From the NCBI RefSeq assembly GCF_900101675.1, contig NZ_FNKG01000004.1, forward strand, positions 186,001 through 250,000: a stretch of 64,000 nt of DNA, in the 5' to 3' direction. This DNA comes from Curtobacterium sp. UNCCL20. Its GTDB lineage: Bacteria > Actinomycetota > Actinomycetes > Actinomycetales > Microbacteriaceae. Both the position numbers and the translations under genes were made by a program. Shown here one piece after another: positions 49,727 through 58,018 of this stretch (positions are counted from its first letter, which is position 1; each line of letters begins with the position of its first letter). The notes under the pieces are model-generated. The model did no database searches and was not told the origin of the DNA. It saw only the letters and a list, made by a program, of their open reading frames with translations.

Positions 49727-50704
49727 TCAGCCCCGGGCTCGGGTACGCAGGGTGAGCGCGTGGTGTTCGACGGTGAGCCGAGCGGCCGTGACGGTGCCGA
49801 AGGGATCGCCATCGAGCTGGATCTGTTCCGGCGCCCCCAGCCGGAGTTCGAGGGTGCGTGCCTGCGTGTAGCCGAGCGATCGAGATGCGGGGAGGACCCG
49901 GGCGAGGAGCCGCCCGAACCGGGTTCGGGAATGGAAACGGTTGAACGTCAGTCCGTAGCCGATCTTCGTCCATCCGAACCAGCCACGTGGCCGGAACGCG
50001 ACCGCGTCCAGGAGGCCGTCGTCGGGCCGGGCTGCGGGGAGGAGGAGCACGCCGGCAGTGAGTGTGCCGCAGTTGCCCACGATGATCGTGTGTGCCTGCA
50101 TGGTCCGGAGCTGGCCGCCGTCGAGGCGGTACTGCACGGGGATCTGACGGTTGCCGATCACGGAGCGGGCGATGGGGTCGGAGTAGGCGACCCAGCCGAA
50201 GCGCTTCTTGACCCACGCGTTCGTGTCGGCGGCCATGCTGGCATCGAGCCCGATTCCCGTCATCACGAGGAATGCGTGGGTGGTGACCACGCCGGCATCG
50301 TCCGTGAGTGCAGCGATCCCCACGTCGATCGGCTGGTCCGAGCCGGTGAAGGCTGCTCGAACCGCCCCGGCGACGTCCGCGAGCGGCAGACCGAGGTTCC
50401 GGGCGAACAGGTTCCCGGTGCCGCTCGGGACGAGGGCGACCGGGATGCCGGAGCCGCGGAGCTCTTCGGCTGCGATACGGAGCGTGCCGTCACCACCGAC
50501 GACGAGCACCACGGAGGGCGCGATGTCCCTGGCTGCCCGCGCGGCACCGCGGCCGTCGTCGCGCTGGTCGGTCTCGAACCACGCCGACGGCTCCCACCCG
50601 TTCGCCTGCTCCTCGGCGGTGACCGCTGCTCGGAGACGGTTCAGGTCGATCTTCGAGGGGTTCACCACGACGGCCGCTCGCGCTGGCGTGGTCGGCACGC
50701 TCAT
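49727..50704 (-). CDS. diacylglycerol kinase-family lipid kinase
   Basis: The 325-residue protein has the DAGK catalytic signature (VVLVVGGDGTLRIAAEELRG, ALVPSGTGNLFARNLGL) and the family's beta-sandwich C-terminal domain (LPAARPDDGLLDAV, IQLDGDPFG). It should phosphorylate diacylglycerol or another lipid alcohol with ATP at the membrane, as in DgkB/YegS or phosphatidylinositol-related enzymes. The ATG lies 73 bp from the desaturase stop on the same strand, so the two may be one lipid-related transcription unit. Confidence 0.9.
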   Translation of the reverse strand: MSVPTTPARAAVVVNPSKIDLNRLRAAVTAEEQANGWEPSAWFETDQRDDGRGAARAARDIAPSVVLVVGGDGTLRIAAEELRGSGIPVALVPSGTGNLFARNLGLPLADVAGAVRAAFTGSDQPIDVGIAALTDDAGVVTTHAFLVMTGIGLDASMAADTNAWVKKRFGWVAYSDPIARSVIGNRQIPVQYRLDGGQLRTMQAHTIIVGNCGTLTAGVLLLPAARPDDGLLDAVAFRPRGWFGWTKIGYGLTFNRFHSRTRFGRLLARVLPASRSLGYTQARTLELRLGAPEQIQLDGDPFGTVTAARLTVEHHALTLRTRARG

Positions 50705-50777
50705 CGCTGCTGGTGGTGACGGGCGAGGGCGGTGGTGGTCTGCACGAGCGGTTCCTTCATCCTGGAGCGATCGAGAC

Positions 50778-51889
50778 CTAGTTGATCCGCAACTCGGTCA
50801 TCATGGGGCAGTCGAAGGGGTCGCGGGCGGCGAGTCCGACGCGGTTGAGGTACCGGACGACGATGCCGTACGAGCGCAGCAGCGTGGTCTCGGTGTAGGG
50901 CACGTCGAGGGTGTCGCAGTGGTCCCGGACGAGCAGGCGGGCCTGCTTCAACGCCGGACGCGGCATCGACGGGAACAGGTGGTGCTCGACCTGGTAGTTC
51001 AGGCCCCCCATCAGGAACGACACCCACCAGCCGCCACGGACGTTGCGGGAGGTGCGGACCTGGCGGGAGAAGAAGTCGACCTTCGCGTCGTGCGCGATCG
51101 TCGGCATGCCCTTGTGGTTCGGCGCGAACGAGGCCCCCATCATCACGCCGAAGACGGCCAGCTGCACCCGAGGAACGCGCACGCCATCCCGAACGGCAGG
51201 AACCAGAACACGACCGTCAGGTAGATCGCGAACCGCGCGACGAGGAGGACACCCTCCAGCACTCGGCCTCGCACATCGCTCCGCCCGTCGCCGCCACGCA
51301 GGACGGAGACCACGGCGTGCCGGTGCAGGTTGATTCCTTCGAGCGTCAGGAGGGGGAAGAACAACCACCCCTGGTGGCGGACCAGCCACCGCATCGGCCC
51401 CGTCGTCCGAGCGGCGTCCTCGGGGAGGAAGACGACGCCGTCCGGCGCGATGTCCGGGTCCTTGCCGACGGTGTTCGGGTTGCCGTGGTGGCGGGTGTGC
51501 TTGTTCATCCACCACGAGTAGCTGAGACCCACCAGGAACGTGCCGATGTACCGGCCGGCGCGGTCGTTCCACTTCCGCGATTCGAACACCTGGCGGTGCG
51601 CGGCCTCGTGGGAGAGGAACGCGAACTGCGTGAAGAGCACGCCGAGCGCGCCGGCGACGATGAGCTGGAACCACGAGTCACCCAGGAACGCGAACGCGAC
51701 CCAGCAGCCGGCCGTCGCGAGCACGAGGCAGGAGAACAGGGTCCAGTAGAAGCCGCGTCGACGACGGAGGAGGCCAGCGTCCTTCACCTGCGCCAGGAGC
51801 GCGGAGTAGGTCGACGTGCCACCGGTCCGGGCGCCACCTGCCGAACCGGTCTTCCGGTAGGCACCGGGGATCGTGTTCTCGACGCTCAC
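50778..51889 (-). pseudogene. fatty acid desaturase interrupted by a 1-nt frameshift
   Basis: Two frames together encode one acyl-lipid desaturase. The first (51889 to 51143) carries HEAAHRQ and HTRHH His boxes and four membrane helices; the second (from about 51165 to 50778) carries the third box QVEHHLFP and the normal C-terminus. Reading FLPFGMACAFLG continues cleanly as VQLAVFGVMMGASF if one C is added to CCC at 51167-51169. GGAGGAG precedes the GTG start. It is either a recent pseudogene, a phase-variable gene or a sequencing error in a homopolymer. Confidence 0.88.
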
Positions 51890-52248
51890 GCGGTCTCCTC
51901 CATCGGCGGGTGCTCCTTGTCACACACTTCGCGAGACGGGCGGTGTCGACCGTATCGAGCAGCAGCGCGCACGTGCAAACGTGGCACTCGCTCGTGTCTC
52001 CCTCCACGGCGTCGCACCCCGTCCCGATCCGCAACGAGGCGGACGATCCCCAGCGCCGCCGGGGGAACACCACGACCGCCACCCGCATCGCGAGCCCGTT
52101 CACCCGCGAGGACAGCGCCGACGACGTCATGACGCCCCGGGCAGATCATGGTGATGTACCACGCGGCGCCCGGCTCCCCCTCGCGCGACGCCCTCCGCCG
52201 CCTCGAGGTGCTCGAACAGTCCGAGTGACGCCCCCCGGGCACCGCCGG
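51890..52248. other. 359-bp stretch without a recognised gene
   Basis: It holds the ribosome-binding site of the desaturase (GGAGGAG just upstream of 51889) and presumably its promoter. A 26-codon plus-strand frame and a longer minus-strand frame are open here, but neither shows a family signature or start signal. Confidence 0.5.
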
Positions 52249-52482
52249 CTACACCGTGGGGTCCCCCGACCGGTTCAACCGGTCCGCAGCGCGACCGAGC
52301 AGCCAGTTGACCGCCCAGCCGATGACGCCGATCAGCGGCAGCAGGACGATCACCGCCGTCCACACGACCTTGACCACGGCGCTCCGGCGGCGGTCTCGCC
52401 ACACCTGCACCAGGGCCAGGACCTCCACGGCCAGCACCACCAGGATCACCAGGATGTGCGCGGCACTCACGTTCTCGAGCAC
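52249..52482 (-). CDS. PLDc_N-type two-helix membrane protein
   Basis: The 77-residue protein has two hydrophobic helices (HILVILVVLAVEVLALVQVW and VVWTAVIVLLPLIGVIGWAV) with RDRRRSAVVK between them. This matches the phospholipase-D-nuclease N-terminal domain that occurs alone in many actinobacteria. Function is unknown; it may be a small membrane scaffold. The GTG start has GAGAGAGGGGG upstream. Confidence 0.8.
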   Translation of the reverse strand: MLENVSAAHILVILVVLAVEVLALVQVWRDRRRSAVVKVVWTAVIVLLPLIGVIGWAVNWLLGRAADRLNRSGDPTV

Positions 52483-52692
52483 GTCGTCCCCCTCTCTCGT
52501 CGCGCCGGCTGCGGACCTCGGAGTCCGCGCCGCAGCGCAGGACCCGGAGTCCGCGCCCGCATGAGGACCCCAGGCTAGGAGCGTCCGGACTGCCTGCGCG
52601 TCGTCCGAGCGGACGACTTCCCGCATCCGGACGGCGACGCCGACCGCGGCCGATCCCGCGACCGGCACCGTGCGGTGCACGCGACCCCCCAC

Positions 52693-52736
52693 CGGCCTGG
52701 AGGCACGTGGCGGCCCCGCCCCGCGCCTCCAGGCCG
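52693..52736. repeat. palindromic repeat copy 8
   Basis: Arms CGGCCTGGAGGC and GCCTCCAGGCCG are perfect over 12 bp with a 20-nt centre. It lies between divergent genes, 30 bp before a leaderless promoter (TAGCGT, 52766-52771). Confidence 0.9.
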
Positions 52737-52778
52737 CCGTCCACTCGCCACCCACCCCACGCGGGTAGCGTCGTGCCC

Positions 52779-53306
52779 GTGAACGGTGTCGGTGTGATCG
52801 ACGAGGCGGGCCGGTTCCGGCTGCTCGGCAACGGAGCGGCCGGCGCCGCCTTCGGCGTCGTCCTCGTGGTGCTCGTCGCATCGTCGTGGACGGGTGCGAC
52901 CACCACGGTGCTGGTGGGGATCGGCGTGCCCGGAGCCGCAGCTGGCGCGGCGATCGGCGTCGTGCTGCAGCTGCGCTCGTGGCGGGCGGAGGGCGGCTAC
53001 CGGCAGTCCGTCGTCGTCCGTGACTGGATCGCCGACGGGCGGGTCCCCGAGGACGTCCCCGCCGTGCAGTGGATCCCACTGGTGCAGGCGCAGGCGGAGC
53101 GCGAGGCAGCGGGCTGGGGGAAGATCGTGCTGAGCGTGCTGTGGACCGGCATGACCTGGTCGATGCGTGACCAGCACCCGCCGCTCATCACGACGATGCT
53201 GATCATGCTCTGGGCGGGGCTCGGGCTGTGGAGCGGGTTCTGGGTGATCCCGCGCGCGCGCGAGGCGAAGGCGCTCATGCGTCGGGGCGTCGCGACCCCG
53301 AGCTGA
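52779..53306 (+). CDS. membrane protein, unknown function
   Basis: The 175-residue protein has two N-terminal hydrophobic segments (NGAAGAAFGVVLVVLVASSW, VLVGIGVPGAAAGAAIGVVL) and two more near the C-terminus (LITTMLIMLWAGLGLWSGFW). The middle is soluble and charged. No family recognised. The GTG start lies 7 nt after TAGCGT, so the transcript should be leaderless. Confidence 0.6.
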   Translation: MNGVGVIDEAGRFRLLGNGAAGAAFGVVLVVLVASSWTGATTTVLVGIGVPGAAAGAAIGVVLQLRSWRAEGGYRQSVVVRDWIADGRVPEDVPAVQWIPLVQAQAEREAAGWGKIVLSVLWTGMTWSMRDQHPPLITTMLIMLWAGLGLWSGFWVIPRAREAKALMRRGVATPS

Positions 53307-53342
53307 CGACCGGCGTCGTCGGTCCTGGGTACGCTCGCCACC

Positions 53343-54323
53343 ATGCAGAGTCGCACCCTCGGCCGTACCGGCCGCACCGTGTCCGTCGTCGGCCTCGGCA
53401 CCTGGCAGTTCGGCGGTGACTGGGGTCCCGTCAGCGACGCCGACGCGAACGCCGTCATGGACGCCTCCGTCGAGTCCGGCGTCACCCTCTTCGACACCGC
53501 CGACGTCTACGGCGACGGTCGCAGCGAGCAGCTCATCGGAGCGTGGCGCGCCGCGAACCCGGACGTGCCGCTGACCATCACCACGAAGATGGGGCGCCGT
53601 GCCGACCAGGTGCCGTCGAACTACGTCGCCGCGAACTTCCGCGAGTGGGTGGACCGCTCGCGTCGGAACCTCCGCCAGGACACGCTCGACCTGATCCAGC
53701 TGCACTGCCCACCGACCCCGGTCTACGAGGACGACGCGGTCTACGACGCACTCGACGCGCTGGTCGCCGACGGCTCCGTCGCCGCGTACGGCGTCAGCGT
53801 CGAGACCGCCGACCAGGCGCTCACGGCGATCGCCCGGCCCGGCGTCGCGACCGTCCAGATCATCCTCAACGCGTTCCGGCTGAAGCCGCTCGACCGCGTC
53901 CTGCCGGCCGCCCTGGAGGCAGGGGTCGGCATCCTCGCGCGCGTCCCGCTGGCATCGGGGTTGCTGTCCGGCAAGTACACGACCCAGACGTCCTTCGCCG
54001 AGGGCGACCACCGCAACTACAACCGGCACGGCGAGGCGTTCGACCAGGGCGAGACCTTCAGCGGCGTCGACTTCGAGGACGGGGTGCAGGCCGCCCAGGC
54101 GTTCGCCGCGTCCCTGCCGGACGCCGTGTCCGTCCCCCAGGCCGCGATCGCGTGGATCACCGCGCAGCAGGGTGTGACCGCCGCCATCCCGGGCGCCCGC
54201 AATCCCGAGCAGGCGCGGTCGAACGCCGGAGCCGGCGACCTGGCGGAGATCCCGGGCCTCGACGAGACCGTCCACGAGCTCTACGACGAGTGGTTCCGCC
54301 AGAGCGTGCACGACAAGTGGTGA
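53343..54323 (+). CDS. aldo/keto reductase
   Basis: The 326-residue enzyme has VSVVGLGTWQFGGDWG, DTADVYGDGRSEQLIG (Asp and Tyr), TTKMG (Lys), IQLHCPP (His), RVPLASGLLSGKY and AIPGARNPEQARSNAGA. It should reduce carbonyls with NADPH. The ATG follows TACGCT (53330-53335) by 7 nt. Its stop overlaps the GTG of the next gene by 4 bp, so the secreted unknown protein downstream is co-translated with it, an unexpected pairing of a cytoplasmic oxidoreductase with an exported protein. Confidence 0.92.
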   Translation: MQSRTLGRTGRTVSVVGLGTWQFGGDWGPVSDADANAVMDASVESGVTLFDTADVYGDGRSEQLIGAWRAANPDVPLTITTKMGRRADQVPSNYVAANFREWVDRSRRNLRQDTLDLIQLHCPPTPVYEDDAVYDALDALVADGSVAAYGVSVETADQALTAIARPGVATVQIILNAFRLKPLDRVLPAALEAGVGILARVPLASGLLSGKYTTQTSFAEGDHRNYNRHGEAFDQGETFSGVDFEDGVQAAQAFAASLPDAVSVPQAAIAWITAQQGVTAAIPGARNPEQARSNAGAGDLAEIPGLDETVHELYDEWFRQSVHDKW

Positions 54324-54880
54324 AGTCGTCGGTCGTCGGGCTGGCGCTGGCGGTGCTCACCGTCCTGGCGCTGCTCGTCGGCGGGACCACGCCGGCCGCC
54401 GGCACGACCCGGTCCGCTCCCCCGTGGCCGGCGCCGACGGACCTGTCCGCACGGGCGGAAGCCGCGGGACTCCGGAACGTCTGGGGCGAGCGGCTGGCGG
54501 AGCACGTCCACACCCACCTGACGATCCTCGACGGGGACGACCCGGTGACGGTCCCCGGGAACATCGGTCACTCGGACGCCCGACGCTTCGCGGCGCAGCT
54601 CCACACCCACGACACGTCGGGGATCCTGCACGTGGAGTCGCCCACCCGCCGGACGTTCACGCTCGGGGAGTTCTTCGACGAGTGGGGCGTGCCGCTCAGT
54701 GCCTGGCGTGTCGGAGGGCTCCGGGGCGAGCTGACGGTGTGGGTCGACGGGCGCCGATTCATCGGTGACCCGCGGTCGATCGCGCTGACGAACCGCCGCG
54801 AGGTCGTGCTGTCGGTGACGACGATCGGCGAGGTGCCCCACCTGCCGGCGCCGTTCGACTGGCCGCCGCAGTACCGGTGA
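54320..54880 (+). CDS. secreted His-rich protein of unknown function
   Basis: The 186-residue product has a Sec signal (VVGLALAVLTVLALLVGG, cleavage near residue 28) and a mature domain with two conserved His clusters, HVHTHLTI and LHTHDTSGILHVES, followed by FTLGEFFDEWGVPL. Proteins with these clusters occur widely in actinobacteria and are unassigned; the His pattern suggests metal binding. Its GTG overlaps the aldo/keto reductase stop (GTGA). Confidence 0.75.
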   Translation: MKSSVVGLALAVLTVLALLVGGTTPAAGTTRSAPPWPAPTDLSARAEAAGLRNVWGERLAEHVHTHLTILDGDDPVTVPGNIGHSDARRFAAQLHTHDTSGILHVESPTRRTFTLGEFFDEWGVPLSAWRVGGLRGELTVWVDGRRFIGDPRSIALTNRREVVLSVTTIGEVPHLPAPFDWPPQYR

Positions 54881-54976
54881 CGGCCCGCGCCCGGGCCGTG
54901 CCCGCGCTCGCGTGACCGGGCCCGCGCTCGCGCGCGCGTCAACCCTGACGCGACCCGGGCCGCGTAGCCTGCCCAC

Positions 54977-55354
54977 ATGACCACGATCCGGACGGGCACC
55001 GACCTCGCCGCCGTCGAGGACGTCATCGCCGGCATCGACGCGAACGGCGACCGCTACCTGACCCGCGTGTTCACCCAGCGCGAGCGGGCCGACGCGGGCG
55101 ACGACCCGGAGCGTCTCGCAGCCCGGTTCGCCGGCAAGGAGGCGGTCCTGAAGCTCCTCCGCCCGCGCCGCTCCGACGCCGTCCCGCTCACCGACATCGC
55201 CATCGTGCACGACGCGGAGGGGGCACCCGTCGTGGAGCTCGCCGGACGCGCCGCCGAGCTCGCCGAGGCGATCGGCTGCGGCACGATCGCCGTCTCGCTC
55301 GCGCACGAACGGGGCCTCGCCACCGCGACGGCCGTCGCACTGACCGCCCGCTGA
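54977..55354 (+). CDS. 4'-phosphopantetheinyl transferase, AcpS type
   Basis: The 125-residue enzyme has the AcpS signatures: GTDLAAVEDV (residues ~6-15, Mg-binding Asp) and ARFAGKEAVLKLLRP (WxxKEA-like, residues ~50-64). It transfers phosphopantetheine from CoA to a carrier-protein Ser. The ATG follows TAGCCT (54965-54970) by 6 nt. It lies 119 bp upstream of a stand-alone carrier protein gene on the same strand, which strongly suggests that protein is its substrate; it may be dedicated rather than the housekeeping AcpS. Confidence 0.88.
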   Translation: MTTIRTGTDLAAVEDVIAGIDANGDRYLTRVFTQRERADAGDDPERLAARFAGKEAVLKLLRPRRSDAVPLTDIAIVHDAEGAPVVELAGRAAELAEAIGCGTIAVSLAHERGLATATAVALTAR

Positions 55355-55473
55355 CGACCATCCGGAGCCCGCCGGGCCATCCTGCGGATCCGTACAGGCA
55401 GCGAAGTGTCCGTGCGGATTCGCGCATCCGCACGGCGGTTTTCCGGGGCGTCCTCCTCCTTATGGTTGCCAGC

Positions 55474-55761
55474 ATGGACCAGGACCCAGTCTCTGCAGCG
55501 GCCACCGTCGCACTCGCCACCCCGACGACCGAACTCGCCGTCCGGCGCGCGCTCGCCGATCACGGGCGGCTCACCGTCGACGCCATGGACGTGGCATCGA
55601 TCGCCGACCTCTACGCCCTCGGGCTCACGTCGCACGCGACCGTCAACGTCATGCTCGCGGTCGAGGACGACCTCGACGTCGAGCTCCCCGACGCGGTCCT
55701 GAACCGCTCGACGTTCGCCACGATCGAGTCGATCGCCGCGGCGGCGGAGCTGGCACAGTGA
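55474..55761 (+). CDS. stand-alone acyl/aminoacyl carrier protein
   Basis: The 95-residue protein has the four-helix carrier fold with the pantetheine attachment Ser53 in LGLTSHATVNVMLAVED (the usual GxDS is LTS here). The C-terminal helix reads FATIESIAAAAE. The ATG follows a good -10 TATGGT (55461-55466) by 7 nt; an upstream ATG at 55462 overlaps that -10. It is the first gene of a tightly coupled four-gene operon (every joint is GTGA). Confidence 0.85.
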   Translation: MDQDPVSAAATVALATPTTELAVRRALADHGRLTVDAMDVASIADLYALGLTSHATVNVMLAVEDDLDVELPDAVLNRSTFATIESIAAAAELAQ

Positions 55762-57014
55762 GCACCCCGGTGCTCGACGCACCCGCGACCGCGTCCGCGT
55801 CGACGACCGCGTCCGGGTCCGCGCCTGCGGCCGGGCCCGACGCGGTCGGGCCCGCGACGCCCCGGAGCACCGACCGTTTCGCGGCCCGCACCGCACTCGT
55901 CGCGGACATCGCCGCGCACTTCGCCGACGAGGTCGACCGTGGGGCCAGACCGCCCCGCGAAGCGATCGCCGCGATGCGCGAGCACGGACTCCTCGCCGCA
56001 GCGGTACCGGTCGAGCTCGGCGGCGAGGGCGCGACCCTCGGCGAGCTCTCCGCGATCGCGACCGACCTCGGCCGCGCGTGCGCCGCGACGGCGATGGTCT
56101 TCGCGATGCACCAGGGCCAGGCGATGGCGCTCTGGCGGCACGGCGGTGCAGCGTTCGGCGTGACCGACCTGATCGACGCCGTCAAGGCCGGCGCGCTCGT
56201 CGCCTCGTCGACCACGGAGCGCGGCATCGGCGGCGACGCCCGTCGCAGCACGTGCGCGATCGAGCCGGACGCCGCCGGTCGGATCCGGCTCCGCAAGGAA
56301 GCGCCCGTCATCTCCTACGCGACCGAGGCCGACGCGATCCTCGTCACCGCCCGCCGCGACCCCGACGCCCCGGCCTCGGACCAGCGGCTCGTGATCTGCC
56401 TGCCCGAGGAGACGACCCTCACGCAGACCTCGACCTGGGACACCCTCGGGCTCCGCGGCACGTGCAGCAACGGCTGGACGCTCGACGCCGAGACCCACGC
56501 CGACCGGGTGCTCCGCGACGACTACGCGGCGATCTCGGCCCGCACGGTGCTGCCGGTCTCGCACGTCCTCTGGGCCTCGGTGTGGCTCGGCATCGCCGCC
56601 GACGCCGCCGACCGAGCACGCCGTGCGGTCCGAAAGCAGGCCCGCGCAAGCGTCGGACAGACCCCGCCGTCGGCCCTCCGGCTGGCCGAGCTCCTCGTCG
56701 ACCTGCAGGCGCTCGCGGACACCGTCCGGCACGCGGCGCTCCGGTTCGACGCGGTGGCCGACGACCCCGAGGTCCTCGAGTCGACCGCGTTCGCCCTCGC
56801 CGCGAACGCCCTGAAGATCAACGCCTCGGAGCGGGTCACCGACCTCGTGACGAAGGCGCTGCGGATCGTCGGCATCGCCGGCTTCGCCGCAACCGGGCCG
56901 CTGAGCGTGGCCCGTCACCTCCGAGACGCACACGGCGCCGCCGTCATGGTGAGCAACGACCGTCTCCTCCAGAACGACGCTGGACTGGCACTCATGACCG
57001 GAGCGATCCTGTGA
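55758..57014 (+). CDS. acyl-CoA-dehydrogenase-like flavoenzyme acting with a carrier protein
   Basis: The 418-residue protein has the ACAD domains: N-terminal helices (VAALPVELGGEG-like PVELGGEGATLGELSAI), the FAD beta domain (ASSTTERGIGGDARRSTC, LRKEAPVISYATEADAILV) and the C-terminal bundle (NALKINASERVTDLVTKALRIVG). Its position between a carrier protein and an amino acid:carrier ligase suggests it oxidises an aminoacyl-S-carrier, as PltE-type prolyl and ZmaI-type seryl enzymes do. The GTG start overlaps the carrier protein stop. Confidence 0.85.
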   Translation: MSTPVLDAPATASASTTASGSAPAAGPDAVGPATPRSTDRFAARTALVADIAAHFADEVDRGARPPREAIAAMREHGLLAAAVPVELGGEGATLGELSAIATDLGRACAATAMVFAMHQGQAMALWRHGGAAFGVTDLIDAVKAGALVASSTTERGIGGDARRSTCAIEPDAAGRIRLRKEAPVISYATEADAILVTARRDPDAPASDQRLVICLPEETTLTQTSTWDTLGLRGTCSNGWTLDAETHADRVLRDDYAAISARTVLPVSHVLWASVWLGIAADAADRARRAVRKQARASVGQTPPSALRLAELLVDLQALADTVRHAALRFDAVADDPEVLESTAFALAANALKINASERVTDLVTKALRIVGIAGFAATGPLSVARHLRDAHGAAVMVSNDRLLQNDAGLALMTGAIL

Positions 57015-58018
57015 CCATCACCGACCCCACCCACACCGCCACCACCGCCCACGCGGCGAGCGAGGCCACCCACGCGAGCGAGGCCGCCCACGCGAGCGAG
57101 GCCGCCGACATCGACGTCGCGCGCGCCGCGCTCCGGGCACGCCTGCTCGACGACGGGGTCCTCATCGACCTCGGCTCGCCCGGGCTATACGGCCGCACCG
57201 GGGTGTTCACGCGCGTCTACGACGCCGTCGACGCCGCCGCGGTCCGGAGCCAGGCGGACCTCGACGCCGACGTCCTCCGCTTCCCGCCGGTCGAGCCGCT
57301 CGCCGCGTTCGAGCAGACCGACTACATCGCGTCCTTCCCGGACCTCGCCGCCTCGATCTCCGGCTTCACCGGCGACGACCGCACCCACCGCGCCCTCCTC
57401 GCCGCTCGCGAGCGCGGCGAACGGTGGGAGTCGTTCCTGCAGCCGGCCGACCTCATGCTGACCCCGGCCGTCTGCCACCCGGTCTACGGCCTGGTCACCG
57501 GGACGCTGCCCGACGGCGGACGCATGTTCGACATCGTCGGCGACTCGTTCCGGCGGGAACCCTCGCTCGACCCGATGCGCCTGCAGGCCTTCCACATGCA
57601 CGAGTTCGTGCACATCGGCACCCCCGCCACCGCGCAGCAGCACCGCGACGGCCGGATCCCGGTGATGCGGGAGCTCCTCGAGTCGTTCGGCCTCGAGATC
57701 GACGTCGTCCCCGCGAACGACCCCTTCTTCGGTCGGGTCGGGCAGATGCTCGCCCGCAACCAGGTCGAGCAGTCGCTCAAGTTCGAGTTCGTCACGCCGG
57801 TCTACGGCCACGACCACCCGTGGACCGCGATCAGCTCGGCGAACCTGCACGAGGACCACTTCGGCACGTCGTTCGCGATCCGCACCGCCGACGGCGAGGT
57901 CGCGCACAGCGCGTGCATCGCGTTCGGCCTCGAGCGCATCACCATCGCCCTGTTCGCTGCCCACGGCACGGACCCCGACGCCTGGCCGACGGAGGTCCTC
58001 GCGGCCCTCGGCCTGTGA
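57011..58018 (+). CDS. amino acid:[carrier protein] ligase (class II synthetase-like)
   Basis: The 335-residue protein resembles the catalytic core of atypical seryl-tRNA synthetases without a tRNA-binding domain. Visible are class II motif 2 (FRRE, residues 180-183), motif 3 (FGLERI, 305-310) and likely zinc ligands Cys155, Glu198 and Cys302, matching the layout of Bradyrhizobium amino acid:[carrier protein] ligases, which load glycine or alanine onto carrier proteins. The N-terminal ~30 residues are an Ala/His/Ser repeat. It overlaps the flavoenzyme stop (GTGA). The amino acid cannot be fixed from sequence. Confidence 0.88.
   Translation: MTITDPTHTATTAHAASEATHASEAAHASEAADIDVARAALRARLLDDGVLIDLGSPGLYGRTGVFTRVYDAVDAAAVRSQADLDADVLRFPPVEPLAAFEQTDYIASFPDLAASISGFTGDDRTHRALLAARERGERWESFLQPADLMLTPAVCHPVYGLVTGTLPDGGRMFDIVGDSFRREPSLDPMRLQAFHMHEFVHIGTPATAQQHRDGRIPVMRELLESFGLEIDVVPANDPFFGRVGQMLARNQVEQSLKFEFVTPVYGHDHPWTAISSANLHEDHFGTSFAIRTADGEVAHSACIAFGLERITIALFAAHGTDPDAWPTEVLAALGL
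57071..57106 (+). repeat. 18-bp in-frame tandem repeat, 2 copies
   Basis: CACGCGAGCGAGGCCGCC is repeated exactly at 57071 and 57089, with a degenerate copy before. It encodes the HASEAA tract at the N-terminus of the ligase, upstream of the conserved core. Confidence 0.85.

Noticed and set aside
52146-52226. 26-codon plus-strand frame before the PLDc_N gene
   Set aside because: No family signature and no start signal.
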